From contig CP136061.1 in assembly GCA_032622095.1 (NCBI GenBank), positions 173,995,692 to 174,059,691 on the forward strand: 64,000 nucleotides of DNA. Reading direction: 5' to 3'. Origin of the DNA: Siphonodentalium dalli (taxonomy: Eukaryota; Mollusca; Scaphopoda; Gadilida; Siphonodentaliidae). The notes beneath the pieces are model-generated. The model did no database searches. It saw nothing but the letters and a program-made list of their open reading frames with translations, and was not told the origin of the DNA. Positions 38,337 to 51,031 of the stretch are shown here, piece after piece (positions within the stretch are counted from its first letter, which is position 1; each line of letters starts with the position of its first letter). A program made the position numbers and the translations under genes.

Positions 38337-38990
38337 TTAGCTCAACTTTACTTTGTAAAGTTTGAGCTATTGCCATGGCTTGGTATCCGTTGTCTGTGTG
38401 TGATTCGTCAACAATTTCCTTTAGCATGGTCTACAGGTCGTACCTTTGGTCGGATCATCATGAAATTTTTCATGAATGTTAATATTGACATGAAGATGGG
38501 AACGAGTCATTTTGGGGTCAGTCGGCCTTAAAACATGGTTGCCAGCAGCCATCTTGGATTTTACTCTTTGCATGACTAAATATTTTGGCACACCCTACAG
38601 TCCACTTTCCTTATCCGATCATCACCAAACTTTATATTAATCTTCACACTGTCCAATCGGCTCGCGGAATACCAGTGTGAACGTCAGAATACCAGTGCTC
38701 CACAGGAGAATATCAGTGTTTTTAAGCGATATAATGGTATCATAATTAGAACTGGACGGCTAAATAAGGACTCAAAAGACAATGGAAAGGTATATACGAT
38801 CAATTTTGCATTTACCCAGTGGAGGGGTCACCTGGTGATATTCAGTTCGACTCTGGGTGATCTGGCCTTTGTTTAAAGCAGAAAAATAGGGTGTACAAAC
38901 TCGTAGGGGGGATTCCTAATCGCTCCATTTACTGTAACGCATGAAATTATTTCCTTTCCAAGTTGAGCTACAGTGTCATTGACACTTTCA
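38337..38990 (+). mobile_element. Pearl-like element, short copy, carrying an insertion
   Basis: The 5' end TTAGCTCAACTTTACTTTG and 3' end AAGTTGAGCTACAGTG..GACACTTTC are present, with only one to two ~160 bp units. The region 38647-38911 is a foreign repeat inserted within it, so the pearl-like copy is older than that insertion. Confidence 0.8.
38647..38911 (+). repeat. ~265 bp interspersed repeat, copy 2 (nested)
   Basis: Inverted relative of 7884-8150: CACTGTCCAATCGGCTCGCG, three GAATACCAGT-type words, ending AAACTCGTAGGGGGG. It lies in a pearl-like element between AATCTTCA and ATTCCTAATCGCTCC. Confidence 0.78.
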
Positions 38991-39449
38991 ATTTATTTTA
39001 TTTTTACAAAGATTAAAAAAGAAGACAATTTTAATTTATTTGGACATAGCAACAGTTATATTTGCTCAATACCTCGATATATGTCTGGTCAAATTTGATA
39101 CATTTCGTTAAGCATTGGGTAGAAATAGGCTGTAGAAACAGCCCGGGTCCTGTCTTTGAAACATATATTTTCACATGTTTATCTGAATTTAGCAACATGA
39201 TTGAGTACTTCCTCATTACATCGCTTTTGTTGGATTCCTTTAGTCAAATCTTCCTGCAACCAGCCTGAGTTAAAATGAATATTCATCCATTCGCAAATTT
39301 CCATCAAATGGGTCGATTTCGGAACTGGGTATATCGAAAAATATACGACTATGCTTATTTGTTCCCAACAACCAACCATATATGTTGCAGAATTCACGTC
39401 TTTTTATAAATAAAGTAAATATAGCATGTTGTGTGTGTGAATAGATAAC
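38991..39449. other. MDN1 intron, no gene seen
   Basis: Overlapping short open frames on both strands; nothing recognised. Confidence 0.5.
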
Positions 39450-39508
39450 TAAGGGGTCATCTCAAAACTACTATCGGGATCCCGATAGATTTCCCGATAG
39501 GATACCGA

Positions 39509-39612
39509 TAGTTATCGGGAAATTATCGGGAAATGACGCAACGTTTATCGGGAAATGACGCAACGTTTATCGGGAAATGACGAAACGTTTATCGGGAAAT
39601 GTACATAGTCTA
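39509..39612 (+). repeat. Subterminal TATCGGGAAAT word array
   Basis: Five or more TATCGGGAAAT words. Two intervals read GACG(C/A)AACGTT at 21 bp spacing. They are possible transposase-binding repeats of the surrounding element; that role is inference. Confidence 0.75.
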
Positions 39613-42228
39613 TCGGGATTCTTTCAGAGTTTAGTTTCTTTTTCTTTTCGGAATAACGTCATCGGGGAAACTATCGGGAAACAACACCGCGGGGGGGGGG
39701 GGTGGGTCAGTCAAGTCGTAGAGCTATTGTGCAGGGATGATCATGGGTGGCTACAATATAAATACCCCACACACCGGGAAATCTGCAAAATCGGGACCAT
39801 GCCCAAATATGTATACAGTCGTTCCACACATATAGAGATACCACGCCTAATCGGCGCTGCTCCCCTACTATAGTTTTGGAGATTTATAAAGTCGAAGCGG
39901 TGAATAGTCAATGCAAGAGATTTGTATTTATTTGCGACCACATAATTCACAATTAATCGTGTGATTTGGAAATAAATTGGCAGATCTCTGGGCAGTATTC
40001 ATATGAGATGACGTAAATTCTATATTTAGCGCTATTCCAGGAATTGGGGTCACACCCAAATATGTATAGTAGGCCTTAATGCAAGCGGCTACTTTCACAT
40101 TCTAAAAATAGAACAGATCCATCAATTGATTAAATTTTAAGATTTATTTCGGCGTTGCGGCTATACTATCTTCAAAGCTTAATTTTGTTTGTAATATGTT
40201 TAAATACATCCGACTTTTAAATATGGAGGAAATAAAGAAATACATATATTTTAATATGGCAAATGTAAAAGATTTGTATTTAATCGCGAATCGCCGACGA
40301 CACAATTAATGCATGCACAATCGAGTGCAGTCTTAACACGAGATGTCGTATGTTCTATTTTTAGCCCGATTCCCGGAATTGGGGTCATCAATATTTACGT
40401 TTCTGGGAACAACACGCGTGGCATTGCAGAGTAATACGTCTCAAAGATTTCACACAGTGAACGGATTTATAAAACAATTTCAAACATGGGACATCTCAAG
40501 CTTAAAAAAAATATCGGGCCTGTGTACACGTAGGCCTATATTCCGAATATACATAGGCCTAGGCGAAATTTATATTGGAATATGTGCGATGTCCATGCAG
40601 CATTTGATGTGCTTTATAACGCAATCATGGCAATTGCATTTTTGTTTACCGGCATATGCATGGAAACAACAAATCTCGCCAGTAGACAGCCGTAGAAAGA
40701 AAAAAATATATCCACAGTGGGTTTAACTTTAGCCTAAGCAGGAAATTTTGCTGTTATGCCTACATTCTGCATGGTCATGCAGTTTGGGGGGGGGGGGGTA
40801 GATCGATCATGCACGCCATGAATATCTACTCGGTTCTCTACCCTTTAGTCAAGAGTAGGCTATAGAAATTCGAAACATGACATATTGGGGGGGGGGGGGG
40901 GTGTCCTGATGTACATGTAAAGTTTTAGCAACATTTAGCAGTAATATTCCATACTTTTTCATGAATCGTAATATGGTAAATAAAGAGCGTGTGAAAATAT
41001 GAATGGAAAATTCCATGCAAATCTGCAGTGCAAAGGTTATAAATACGCGAAGTAATCATAACATTTAACTGGCAATTAAATGTGTGCATGGGCTGCTTTT
41101 CATATTCTACATTAATTTCGTTTTCTGTAATTACTACTAATTATAATGCTGCATTGATTATTTCGATAAGTTGAACATAGCCTAATTATGTTGACAGTGT
41201 CGAATTTCACGATTGCATCATCAAGGTCAAGGTAACACGATGCGATTTATTTGTAGTAGGCCTGCTCCTCGTCATTTTTTTCTTTCAAAAAGATGTCTTG
41301 CTAACTTTTATTTAGTTTACTTTCGATATTAATCCTTTACCCAACAGTAATATTACCTCCAGCCAACAGAACTTTCAGGTGACATCAAAGTTTTTGGGGG
41401 AAAAACATGTATTATTACTAAATGTTATGTGGCTCCTGATTTATGAAATTATGTTCATCTGTATGGATGGGGACTGGGAGTAAAAAAAAATTCAGAGTTG
41501 TGAATCCCCCTCCCCAAGCATGATAGTATGGTGAATATTTAGTAGGTTTTATATTTATATTTTATAACAATAAATGTAATAAACAAACGAAAGGTAAGTT
41601 TTGTTTTATCAACAGATCAATGTGACTTTCAGTTTCAATTTCTCTGTCGGAAAACCATATCACGAAATTGGGTGATTTATTAATGTTTTAAGCCATGGCT
41701 ACGTGGTGAAATGAAACATAAAATAAATCATCAAGTGGCCTATCAACTCTTGGATAGTTACGTGTAAATTCAGTTACAATTGACTGCATTATTAGTCCAA
41801 ACTAGTCAACATTGTGCCATCGATTACAACGCACGTGTTTTTTTGTTTACTTCAATTTACAACGCACCGGTTTTTGACCTTGACATTGCAGTCAATACAT
41901 TCGCACCGCACATATCTTGTGCAATTAATAAATTAAACAATTCTTTCGTGCCTACATTGTATCTTACGATCGAGAAAGTGCTTTCTCTTAGTGAAATTTT
42001 GAGCAATCATATTCAATATAAAATGACAAGACAGTTCCGATAAGTAATTCGTGGTAATATTGCAGCACTAATCGGAATTGATTTGCGCACTTTCAATTTA
42101 AAAATAGCCGCGTTTGTCTCGTGAACTCTTGTGTTCAAATAAAAGTAACTAATGTTATACAATGTCATTTCTTTGATTTTTCACATCATGATACGGCCAA
42201 TTTACTTGAGTATTTGGCAGTGTTAATG

Positions 42229-43100
42229 CGCGGAGAATAATAATTTTATTAATCAAACAAGAGAACAAAACGGCCGATCGATGCACATTGGTGCTTTTCA
42301 GTATTTTATTATTTTTGCGCTGACGTCGGCAAGGTTCCGATGTGTTTTCATCGTCATCAGCTGATCAATAAGTTCAATGGAAACACTCGATAAATGGTCA
42401 ATTGATACTAACACTAAATCTAAGATATATTATGTTTGAATTTGCAATGAATGTCATTTATTTATTACCGAATGGCTATTATAGTTGTAGGCATGATAGA
42501 TGACAGTCCCCATTGTGCGCCCCACATTCCAACACCACGTGTTCGCAGGTAAAAATTTCTGCGCTCGTTATCAGTGGGCGTTTCTTGATCTTTTTTGGCG
42601 GGAGTGTTTTTTAAATAAACCATTTGGATTGAATCGTGTGTCCATTCCTTTGTATTTTTAGATTACATTGTGAAGAATATACTCAAGATTATGTAATTGT
42701 CAATGCGCGCAGAATAATAATGTTATTAATCAAACGAGAGAACAAAACGGCCGATGCACATTAAATTTGTGCTACAGTATTTTATCATTGCTGCTATGAC
42801 GTCGACAAGGTTCCTAGATTTTTTCATCGTCATCAGCTGATCAATAAGTTCAATGACAACATTCGATAAATGGTCAATTGATACTAATACTAAATCTAAG
42901 ATATATTCTGTTTGAATTTGCAATGAATGTCATTTATGAATTACCGAATGGGTAATAGATATAGCCATGATAAAATGAGTCCCCATTGTGCGCCCCAATT
43001 TCCAACAACACGTTGTGTTTACTGTAGGTACATATTTTTTGCGCACGTCATCAGTGGGGGTTTCTTAGCGGGAGTGTTTTTTAAATAAACAATTTTGATT
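42229..43100 (+). repeat. ~473 bp tandem duplication within the long TIR element
   Basis: TGCGCGGAGAATAATAATTT at 42230 recurs as TGCGCGCAGAATAATAATGT at about 42703. The order of CATCGTCATCAGCTGATCAA, AAATCTAAGATATAT, AGTCCCCATTGTGCGCCCCA and GGGAGTGTTTTTTAAATAAA is repeated in both halves. The same sequence occurs in reverse in the first intron (18590-21110). Confidence 0.75.
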
Positions 43101-44042
43101 GAATCATGTGTCCATTCCTTTGTATTTTTCGATTATAGTGTGGAGAATATACTCAAGATTATGTATTTGCCAATGCGCTTTAACAACACAATTTATTTGG
43201 GTACTAATCCAGGCAATCCCCGTGCCAACAATATTGGGCTGAATTGGCGTGATGTTGGGACGTGTAACTGAAGAGAAAATCGAAAATGTTGTCGAACTTT
43301 TCGATCAAAACTTTATTTAATTCTCAAAATTGCTCACTCAGTGTATTAAAATAAAATATTATTCATATGATCTTGTGATGAATGAGGGAAAAAATCAAAT
43401 CAAATGAGTTTTATTTGAGAACATTTCTAGGGCCAAAAGAGTTTTATCAAATATATATTTCAATTTTTTATCACGTTCACTTTGGAACAGTCTATTGCTA
43501 GTGTTGAAGGGATACTACCTGTATGAAACCATTTCTTTTTATGTTTCCTTCAGAGCGTTTCTAGGAGATATGTGCTGTATGAATAATATGCAAATAGAAT
43601 TCAATGGACAATTTAATAACTTGGAATCAAAACTTGAAACGTGTAGAGTTTTAATTCTTTTAAACAAGCTTCCACCCCAATAAAAATATGCTTACGAAGG
43701 AGGCTGTGGACGAATCCAAAAGTAATGACAACAAATAGGACCGGAAACAACATGCTCGATTCGTCGATTATCAAAACAGACATAGGCCTAATTGTTCTTG
43801 AAATAAATTGGTAAATTATCGGAAAGTTGGTAATACGCTACGTTACTTTCGGAAATTTTTCGGGAAATTTTCGGGAAATCAGCGCGTTATCGGAATATTT
43901 AGATGCGGTATCGGAATATTTTCGGGAAATGGTGACCGCTCTATCGGAATCTATCGGGAAATTTAGAAGATAGTTTTGAGTTATCGGAATCCTATCGGGA
44001 TATCTATCGGGATCCCGATAGTAGTTTTGAGATGACCCCTAA

Positions 44043-44309
44043 GTTATTTTGTGGTATAGATATCTCACATGTAAACGGCTTCACCCATCAATCATATCAG
44101 CAAATCAATCTCACGAGCCAATTCAAGAGCTGGTAAGTGAGCAGGCTGCAGTATTTATATAGTCTTGACTGAACAAGGCATCCTAAGTTGTTTGATGGTG
44201 AGTTACCGGTGCATAATTTATGTTCCAAGATCTTGTATGAATTGTTTTGGAAATTTACAGGCATGTTTTGGATCACCTCTAGATTAGAGCTATAAATTTG
44301 AATGATTTA
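44043..44309. other. MDN1 intron, no gene seen
   Basis: Short unique stretch between two mobile elements. Confidence 0.5.
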
Positions 44310-44456
44310 CGATAAAAAACATAGCCGCCAGCAGCCATCTTTATAGTGTTACTTACATATTTCAACTTTCTGTATTCCTAATCGCTCCGTTGACTGTAAC
44401 ACATGAAATGATCCCCTCTCCACATTGAGCTACAGTGTCATTGACACATTGCATGA
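44310..44456 (+). mobile_element. Pearl-like element, 3' end only
   Basis: CATAGCCGCCAGCAGCCATC, then TCCTAATCGCTCCGTTGACTG and the terminal TTGAGCTACAGTGTCATTGACAC. A 5'-truncated or decayed copy. Confidence 0.7.
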
Positions 44457-44775
44457 GTTACAGCCTTATTTAAGACTTGTAAATTTTACAATTTTGTGTC
44501 AGAAAGAACATTTTATCTTGTAACTTGGGCTATGATTATCAGATTCCTTTCTGCGTTGGTATAATATGGAGATAGCACAGCTCGGGGAAAGGATAGCAAC
44601 TCTCTACGGTTTCGTCCATTTATTTATACCAGAGCTTTGCACCTTGCTTGACATGGGAGTTTCTTAATTTTGTGTTTGTATGAACATTTCTGCTTGTAAC
44701 GTGGGATTGGATCATCGGATTTGGTTGTACTATGGAGAAAGGCTACCCACTTACTATGGGGTCGTCCATTCGTTT
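44457..44775. other. MDN1 intron, no gene seen
   Basis: Two loosely similar stretches (CTTGTAACTTGGGCTATGATTATC and CTTGTAACGTGGGATTGGATCATC, each followed by a CTATGGAGAAAGG-like word) hint at a decayed tandem repeat of about 180 bp. Confidence 0.4.
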
Positions 44776-47020
44776 TTAGCTCAACTTACTTTGTAAGTTT
44801 GAGCTATTGCCATGGTTTGGCGTCCGTCGTCCGTGTGTGCGTGTGTCCGTCAACAATTTCCTTTGGCGCAGGCTACAGGTCATACCTTTGGTCTGATCTT
44901 TATGAAATTTGTCATGAATGTTGACATTGACATGTAGATGGGAACAAGTCATTTTGGGGTCATTCGGCCAAAAAACATGGCCGCTGGTGGCCATCTTGGA
45001 TTTAAAAATTCAATCCATTGGCGCGGGCTACAGGTAGTACTGTTTGTCTGATCATCATGAAATTTGTTAATATTGACATGTAGATGGGAACGAGTGATTT
45101 TGGGGTCGTTCGGCCAAAAAATATGGCCGCCAGCAGCCATCTTGGATTTTACTCTTTGCATGACTAAATCCTTTGACGCGGGCTACAGGTCGTTGCATTG
45201 GTTGGAAGTTCATGAAATTTGTCATGGATGTTAACAATGACATGTAGATGGGAACGAGTCATTTTGGGGTCGTTCGGCCGAAAAACATGGCCGCCAGCAG
45301 CCATCTTGGATTTTACTCTTTACATGACTAAATCCTTTGGCGCGGGGTACAGGTCGTACCTTTTGTCTGATCTTTATGAAATTTGTCATGAATGTTGACA
45401 TTGACATGTAGATGGGAACGAGTCATTTTGGGGTTATTCGGCCAAAAAACATGGCCGCTGGTGGCCATCTTGGATTTCAAAATTCAATCCATTGGCGCGG
45501 GCTACAGGTCGTACTGCTGGTATGATCATCATGAAATTTGTCATGGATGTTAATATTGACATGTAGATGGGAATGAGTCATTCTGGTGTCGTTCGGCCAA
45601 AAAACATGGCCGTCGACAGCCATCTTGTATTTTACTCTTTGCATGACTAAATCCTTTGGCGCGGGCTACAGGTTGTAGCTTTAATCAGATCTTCATGAAA
45701 TTTGTAGTGGATGTTAACAATGACATGTAGATGGGAACGAGTCGTTTTGGGGTCATTCGGCCAAAAAACATGGCCGCCATCTTGGATTTTACTCTTTGCA
45801 TGACTAAATCCTTTGGCGCGGGCTACAAGTCGTAGCTTTGGTCGGATCTTCATGAAATTTGGCATGGTTGTTAACAATGACATGTAGATGGGAACGAGTC
45901 GTCTTGGGGTCATTCGGCCAAAAAACATGGCCGCCAGCAGCCATCTTGGAATTGACTCTTTGCATGACTAAATTCTTTGGCGCGGACTACAGGTCGTACC
46001 TTTGGTGTGATCTTTATGAAATTTGTCAGGAATGTTGACATTGACATGTAGATGGGAACGAGTCATTTTTGGGTCATTCGGCATAAAAACATGGCTGCCA
46101 GCGGCCATCTTGGATTTCAAAATTCAATCCATTGGCGCGGGCTACAGGTTGTACTGCTTGTCTGATCATCATGAAATTTTGCATGGATGTTAATATTGAC
46201 ATGTAGATGGGAACGAGTCATTCTGGGGTCGTTCGGCCAAAAAACATGGAAGTCAGCAGCCATCTTGGATTTTACTCTTTGCATGACTAAATCCTTTGTC
46301 TCTGGCTACAGGTCGTGGCTTTGGTCAGATCTTCATGAAATTTGTCATGGATGTTAACAATGACATGTAGATGGGAACGAGTCGTTTTGGGGTTATTCGG
46401 CCAAAAAACATGGCCACTGGTGGCCATCTTGGATTTCAAAATTCAATCCATTTACAGGTCGTACTGCTTGTCTGATCATCATGAAATTTGTCATGGATGT
46501 TAATATTGACATGTAGATGGGAACGAGTCATTCTGGGAAAAACATGGAAGTCAGCAGCCATCTTGGATTTTACTCTTTGCGTGACTAAATCCTTTGGCGC
46601 GGCCTACAGGTCGTAGCTTTGGTCAGATCTTCATGAAATTTGTCATGGATGTTAACAATGACATGTAGATGGGTATAAGTCCTTTTGGGGTCATTCGGCC
46701 AAAAAGCATGGCTGCTGGTGGCCATCTTGGATTTCAAAATTCAATCCGGCCTTCAGGTCGTACTATTCGTCTGATCATCATGCAATTTGTCATGGATGTT
46801 AATATTGACATGTAGATGGGAACGAGTCATTTTGGGGTCGTTCGGCCGGCCAAAAAAAATGGCCACCAGCAGCCATCTTGGATTTTACTCTTTGCATGAC
46901 TAAATCCTTTGGCACAGGTTAGACATTTCAATTAGCACCTTTCCTATTCCTCCATTGACTGTCAACCATTAAATTATTCCCCTACATAAGTTGAGCTACT
47001 GTGTCATTGACACTTTCATT
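44776..47020 (+). mobile_element. Pearl-like element, diverged subfamily copy
   Basis: The 5' TTAGCTCAACTTACTTTG and 3' AGTTGAGCTACTGTGTCATT-GACAC ends are present. About 13-14 units follow a subfamily consensus distinct from copies 1 and 2: CCTTTGGCGCGGGCTACAGG, ATGGCCGCTGGTGGCCATC, CTTTGCATGACTAAATCC. The same subfamily occurs at 58819-59788. It directly abuts the palindrome-ended element at 47023. Confidence 0.8.
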
Positions 47021-47022
47021 AT

Positions 47023-49476
47023 GTTTACCCATACCATAGTATGGTAAACATAGTGTCGTTGCCCGGATTGACCACTCGTCGTTCGTCCGTCTGTCTGTCT
47101 GTCCGTCCGTCTCTCTGTCCATAGACACTTTACGAGTAATGCGATAACTCAAACATTTTCTATCCGATCGAAACCATGGGTTTCTCAGCCCAAAATACAG
47201 ATCGAGTTCGAATTTGGGTTTGATCCGAGATTTTGTTACAGAGTTATGGCCCTTTTTCAATTTATAATTCACGCATTCTGCCATAACTCAAACATTTTTT
47301 ATCTGATTGGAACCAAATTTGGTATGTGAGTTTATGGGTTTCTCAGCCCAAAATACAGATCGAGTTCGAATATGGGTTTGATCCGATTAATTTTAAAGGA
47401 GTTATGACTCTTTTTCCAGAAAAAAATAAGATTTTTTTTTAGATTTAGCTCCTTGTTTTACTCATTGTGTTCATATTTTATACGCAGGTTTATGATGACA
47501 CATGGCTCACCTGTATAGTTTTTGGTATCGATTGGTTGATCGGTTTAGAAAATAATTAACCCTGCTTACAAATGCTATCTGATGCACCAAAGTCAAACAA
47601 TTTTCTTCTGATCTGCCTCATATTTCTTATCTAGGTCTTTCTTAGCACGTTCTTCATCTGTATGGATTTTGATACTGTTTAGTTAACCCTTTCCACTCTT
47701 GTTTTTAAATATAATTCATCCAAGCCAGGTTGACTCAAACATTTTTCATCTGATCGACACCAATTTTGGTATATGAATTTCTGACCCCTAAATACATATC
47801 AAGGGCGAATATGGGTTTGATCCGGTATATTTTAACAGAGTTATGGGCCCTTTATAATTCATACCTCTTTTCCATACACTATTAAATTTGAATAGAACAA
47901 GACACAACACATGCCTGTATTATTGGAATGAGATAATTTATTGCTTTTGACACCTGAGTACCACTGGTGGCTGCAGACTTATAAACATCTGTCAAACTGT
48001 GATTGATGTCAGACTCTTTATTCCAGTTCTGTTCTCTGTGTTGAAACCATGCAGTTCATGGCATTATTGTTTACAGAGACACTGTTGTCATATCTTAGAA
48101 TATAATTAATATAGGCATTCCTTAGTTCCATCATATGATGTCATTGAAAATGATTAACCCTCTGCTCACATCATATGGTCTTAGAACTGATGTTTTTTAT
48201 TTGATCATTCTCCTATTCTATGTCCATGTTGATGGTGATCCACTTTTAACTTGCATGGATTTGGGATTAAAATTAACCCATTCGATAGACACATATTATC
48301 CGATAGACATATATTTAACTTTAACTTTGAGCCAGGTTCAGTCAGTGTTTCAAGAAATGACCAATTGAATATTCATCATTAGAGGAAATGTATTTTTTTT
48401 GAAATTCCCTCAATTGCATTTGGGCTGCAGGATAATATTAACAGTGCTGGGATTCTTGAGACTGACTTATTGTATGGGTTTCTAAATCCAATGACATGCT
48501 TTTTGTTGACTTCTCTGTGTTTATCAGTTCATAAGTTTGGGTAAGATTAATCCCTTACTATCCGATTTGATAACTCTAATATTTCCATTGATTATGTTTA
48601 TAGTTCTGGCACAGTTTATGATAACACACCTCTAACCTGCATAGTGAGGGTCATTTGGTTTATTTGCTTAAATATATTAACATCCTTCACCAATCCTGTT
48701 GACACAATGTGATAGCTAAATATTTTTTGCATGATCACTCTATAAATAATCACATCTGTGATAATCATGACATATTCTTCACCTGTATATATTTTTGTAT
48801 TGATCGAATGGTTTTGAAAATATTAACCTTAACATTAATTATATTTAAACTGTTCACAAACAGAAGAATGATCAACTTAGAAGAAAATTAACATTTATAT
48901 CCAATCATTAGCAATCATATTTTATATCCAGGTCTATACATCCCTCACTTGAATAGTTGATCAGGTATTGCTTCTTTTTTTTTTTTGTGGTGAAATATTA
49001 ATAAGTTGCTATGAATTTTTAATATGCAGCTGACACAAAATATAATAAACAAAAAAATAGAAATGATAATAAAAGAAAAACACACAATATGTTATGTCTC
49101 ATGTTCCAATGTAATAAATAGATAAATTGAGTTGCTATGATGTTCATCTACTTAATTTCTTAACTATTTTATATTTAACAGCTATGGTGCTTCTCTCCCA
49201 CTATGGATTGAGCTTAATTAGCTTTATCACTCTATGAGACATATCTGTGTTGGAGTCACTAATAGGTTGAAATCAAAGCCATGTCTGTGTTAACATTGTG
49301 TTAATGTGAGCAAGGTGCCCAATAAGTGTGATTCCACTTGTGAACTTAATAGTAAGGTGTGAATTGTTTAAAGTTTTGCACTCATGAAAAGGATGGGCTA
49401 AGGATTTATGAAAATAGCTCATCGCTGTTGCCAAGGTATGGGTTAAACATCTGCTGATCGTGATCGGCCTCTCGTT
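47023..49476 (+). mobile_element. Palindrome-ended repeat element (TACCATAGTATGG family), copy 2
   Basis: Begins GTTTACCCATACCATAGTATGG, then TCGTTCGTCCGTCTGTC and CAAATTTGGTATGTGAG units. It shares the interior and the 3' end (GGGTTAAACATCTGCTGATC, GTGATCGGCCTCTCGTT) with 25431-28037. Open frames in the two copies do not correspond, so it is not protein-coding. Confidence 0.75.
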
Positions 49477-49855
49477 ACCTGAGTTATGATTTAGAATTAT
49501 ATTGAATTTTCAATCAATCTATACAGACATTTTGCATTGTAAATCCAATAGCTATGGTCAGACTTGAATGTTATTTGGAATGGAATGCTAATAGACCAGG
49601 ATTGATCGAAGGATAGTAACAAGTTTTGCCTGTGTATTCTTGTTCTCATTTTCCTAGTAAATACTGATGGATGTGAATCATTGAAATCATTAAAATCTTT
49701 AGAAAAGTGATAGGTGTCTATGAGTGACAGGCCACCTTGGATTTAGGGGGGGTGGTGGTGTTGGGAGTATATGTCACGCTTAGCGTTGCACTCTTTATTA
49801 TAGTTCAAAGTTCAAGTCAATATAACTATATATGTGCCGTCATCAACTTTTTCAG
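49477..49855. other. MDN1 intron 3' end
   Basis: Unique intron sequence up to the acceptor CAACTTTTTCAG (AG at 49854-49855). Confidence 0.6.
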
Positions 49856-50125
49856 TCAGGCAACACACAGAAGTTATTTGAATGGGTTGATGGTCCTTTA
49901 GTAGAATCAATGAGACATGGTGATATGTTTCTTCTTGATGAGATATCGCTTGCTGACGACTCAGTTCTGGAGCGGCTGAATAGTGTACTGGAGCCAGAGA
50001 GGACACTTCTATTAACAGAAAGGGGCAGTGTGACTGTCGAGGAAGGAATGGACCATATTGTTGCCAATGATAGTTTCCAAATGTTTGCAACCATGAACCC
50101 TGGTGGTGATTTTGGGAAAAAAGAG
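49856..50125 (+). CDS. MDN1: Midasin (MDN1) internal exon d: Walker B and sensor 1
   Basis: Phase-0 exon of exactly 90 codons after TTTTTCAG. The protein reads SGNTQKLFEWVDGPLVESMR, then the Walker B segment MFLLDEISLADDSVLERLNS (acidic DE at residues ~28-29). A variable insertion follows (TERGSVTVEEGMDHIVAND). It ends with the sensor 1 strand FQMFATMNPGGDFGKKE, where Asn of 'MNP' is the sensor residue. The donor GTATGT follows at 50126. In midasins the next residues are 'LSPALRNRF', which carry the arginine finger; that exon is not recognisable downstream in this window. With exons b and c it makes most of one catalytically equipped AAA+ large subdomain. Confidence 0.94.
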
Positions 50126-50515
50126 GTATGTGTTTATTAATTATTCTTCAACAAGTCTCAGAGAGGCACAATGACGTTTGAAAAAAGTGATTATGATATG
50201 ATAAAGGGCAGGCTAGTATGTAGTATGACGCATGTTTATTTTCATGTGCATGAATTGAGGCTATGGGTAGGTTATATGGTCATTAAGAAACTAGTCGCCA
50301 GTTGACTTGTGCATGGTAAATAAAGTTAACTCAATCTATGACCAACTATTATAAGGAGAGGATAAAAGGTTAATATCCAGGGAAGATGACACATAATCCT
50401 TTTCTAGAAATGGTCAACTAGTTTCAGATTGTTATTATCTTTCAGGACCTGTGGTTGTCAGGAAAATCGCTTGCTGACTGTTTATATAGCCCTTGGTGTG
50501 GCATCCTTCAATATT
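50126..50515. other. MDN1 intron 5' part, no gene seen
   Basis: First part of the next intron, more than 13.8 kb long within the window. No feature recognised. Confidence 0.5.
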
Positions 50516-50945
50516 GAAACCTATTAGGTCATGGGGTCATGTATGTGGTTCACAAAAGTTGTTCACTGAATTGGGGTCAGTTGTGGTTCATTGCAGTGGT
50601 TATTTACTATGTGTTTGGTAGCCTTGAACCTTGACCTTGGTGGTTCACTCAGTGGTTGTACTCCCTTATATGTTTGTGGTTCTCTTTATTTTGTACATTA
50701 ACCTGGTTTTTGTGGGTCAATGGGTTGTGGACTGCTGTGGTTCACTCCTTTATTGGTTTGTGTTTCACTACTATCTACAAGAGCTTGATTTTAATGGTTT
50801 AAAACAATGGTTTACTTGGTAGTGAATTGTTGTGGTTCAGTTTTGTGGTTCACTCCTATGTATTAGCGATAATTTAGAGGGGCGGTTTTATGGTTCCCTT
50901 TTGTGGCTCACTGGGTTGAGAGGTGTTGTGGTTTACCAACAATGT
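50516..50945 (+). repeat. Degenerate TGTGGTTCACT repeat
   Basis: The word (T)TGTGGTTCACT, with variants such as GTGGTTTACC and GTGGCTCACTG, recurs about a dozen times at irregular spacing. The overlapping open frames (50631-50822, 50832-51101) reflect this low-complexity composition. Confidence 0.6.
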
Positions 50946-51031
50946 TCCGGAACTCACCACGTAGACAAAGGCGGATATATCTGCAGACAAAGTCAATCTT
51001 ACAACAATCTGCAACAAAACAGCAAGGGTAA

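Larger units (their letters stand above)
39453..44039 (+). mobile_element. GGGGTCATCTC TIR element, long copy with TAA duplication (Harbinger-like)
   Basis: The inverted tips GGGGTCATCTCAAAACTACT (39453) and AGTAGTTTTGAGATGACCCC (ending 44039) are perfect for 20 bases and extend through the palindrome ATCGGGATCCCGAT. They are flanked by TAA at 39450-39452 and 44040-44042. A 3 bp TWA duplication and a GGGG tip fit PIF/Harbinger. Both subterminal arms carry many TATCGGGAAAT/TATCGGAAT words, mostly in the same + orientation. It contains G runs at 39690 (~12), 40786 (~10) and 40886 (~15), and a tandem duplication at 42229-43100. The 4587 bp hold no recognisable transposase or Myb-like gene, so it is non-autonomous. 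Confidence 0.82.

Noticed and set aside
40343-40726. 127-residue open frame
   Set aside because: Lies within the long TIR element. The reversed relative (about 23570-24000) does not preserve the frame.
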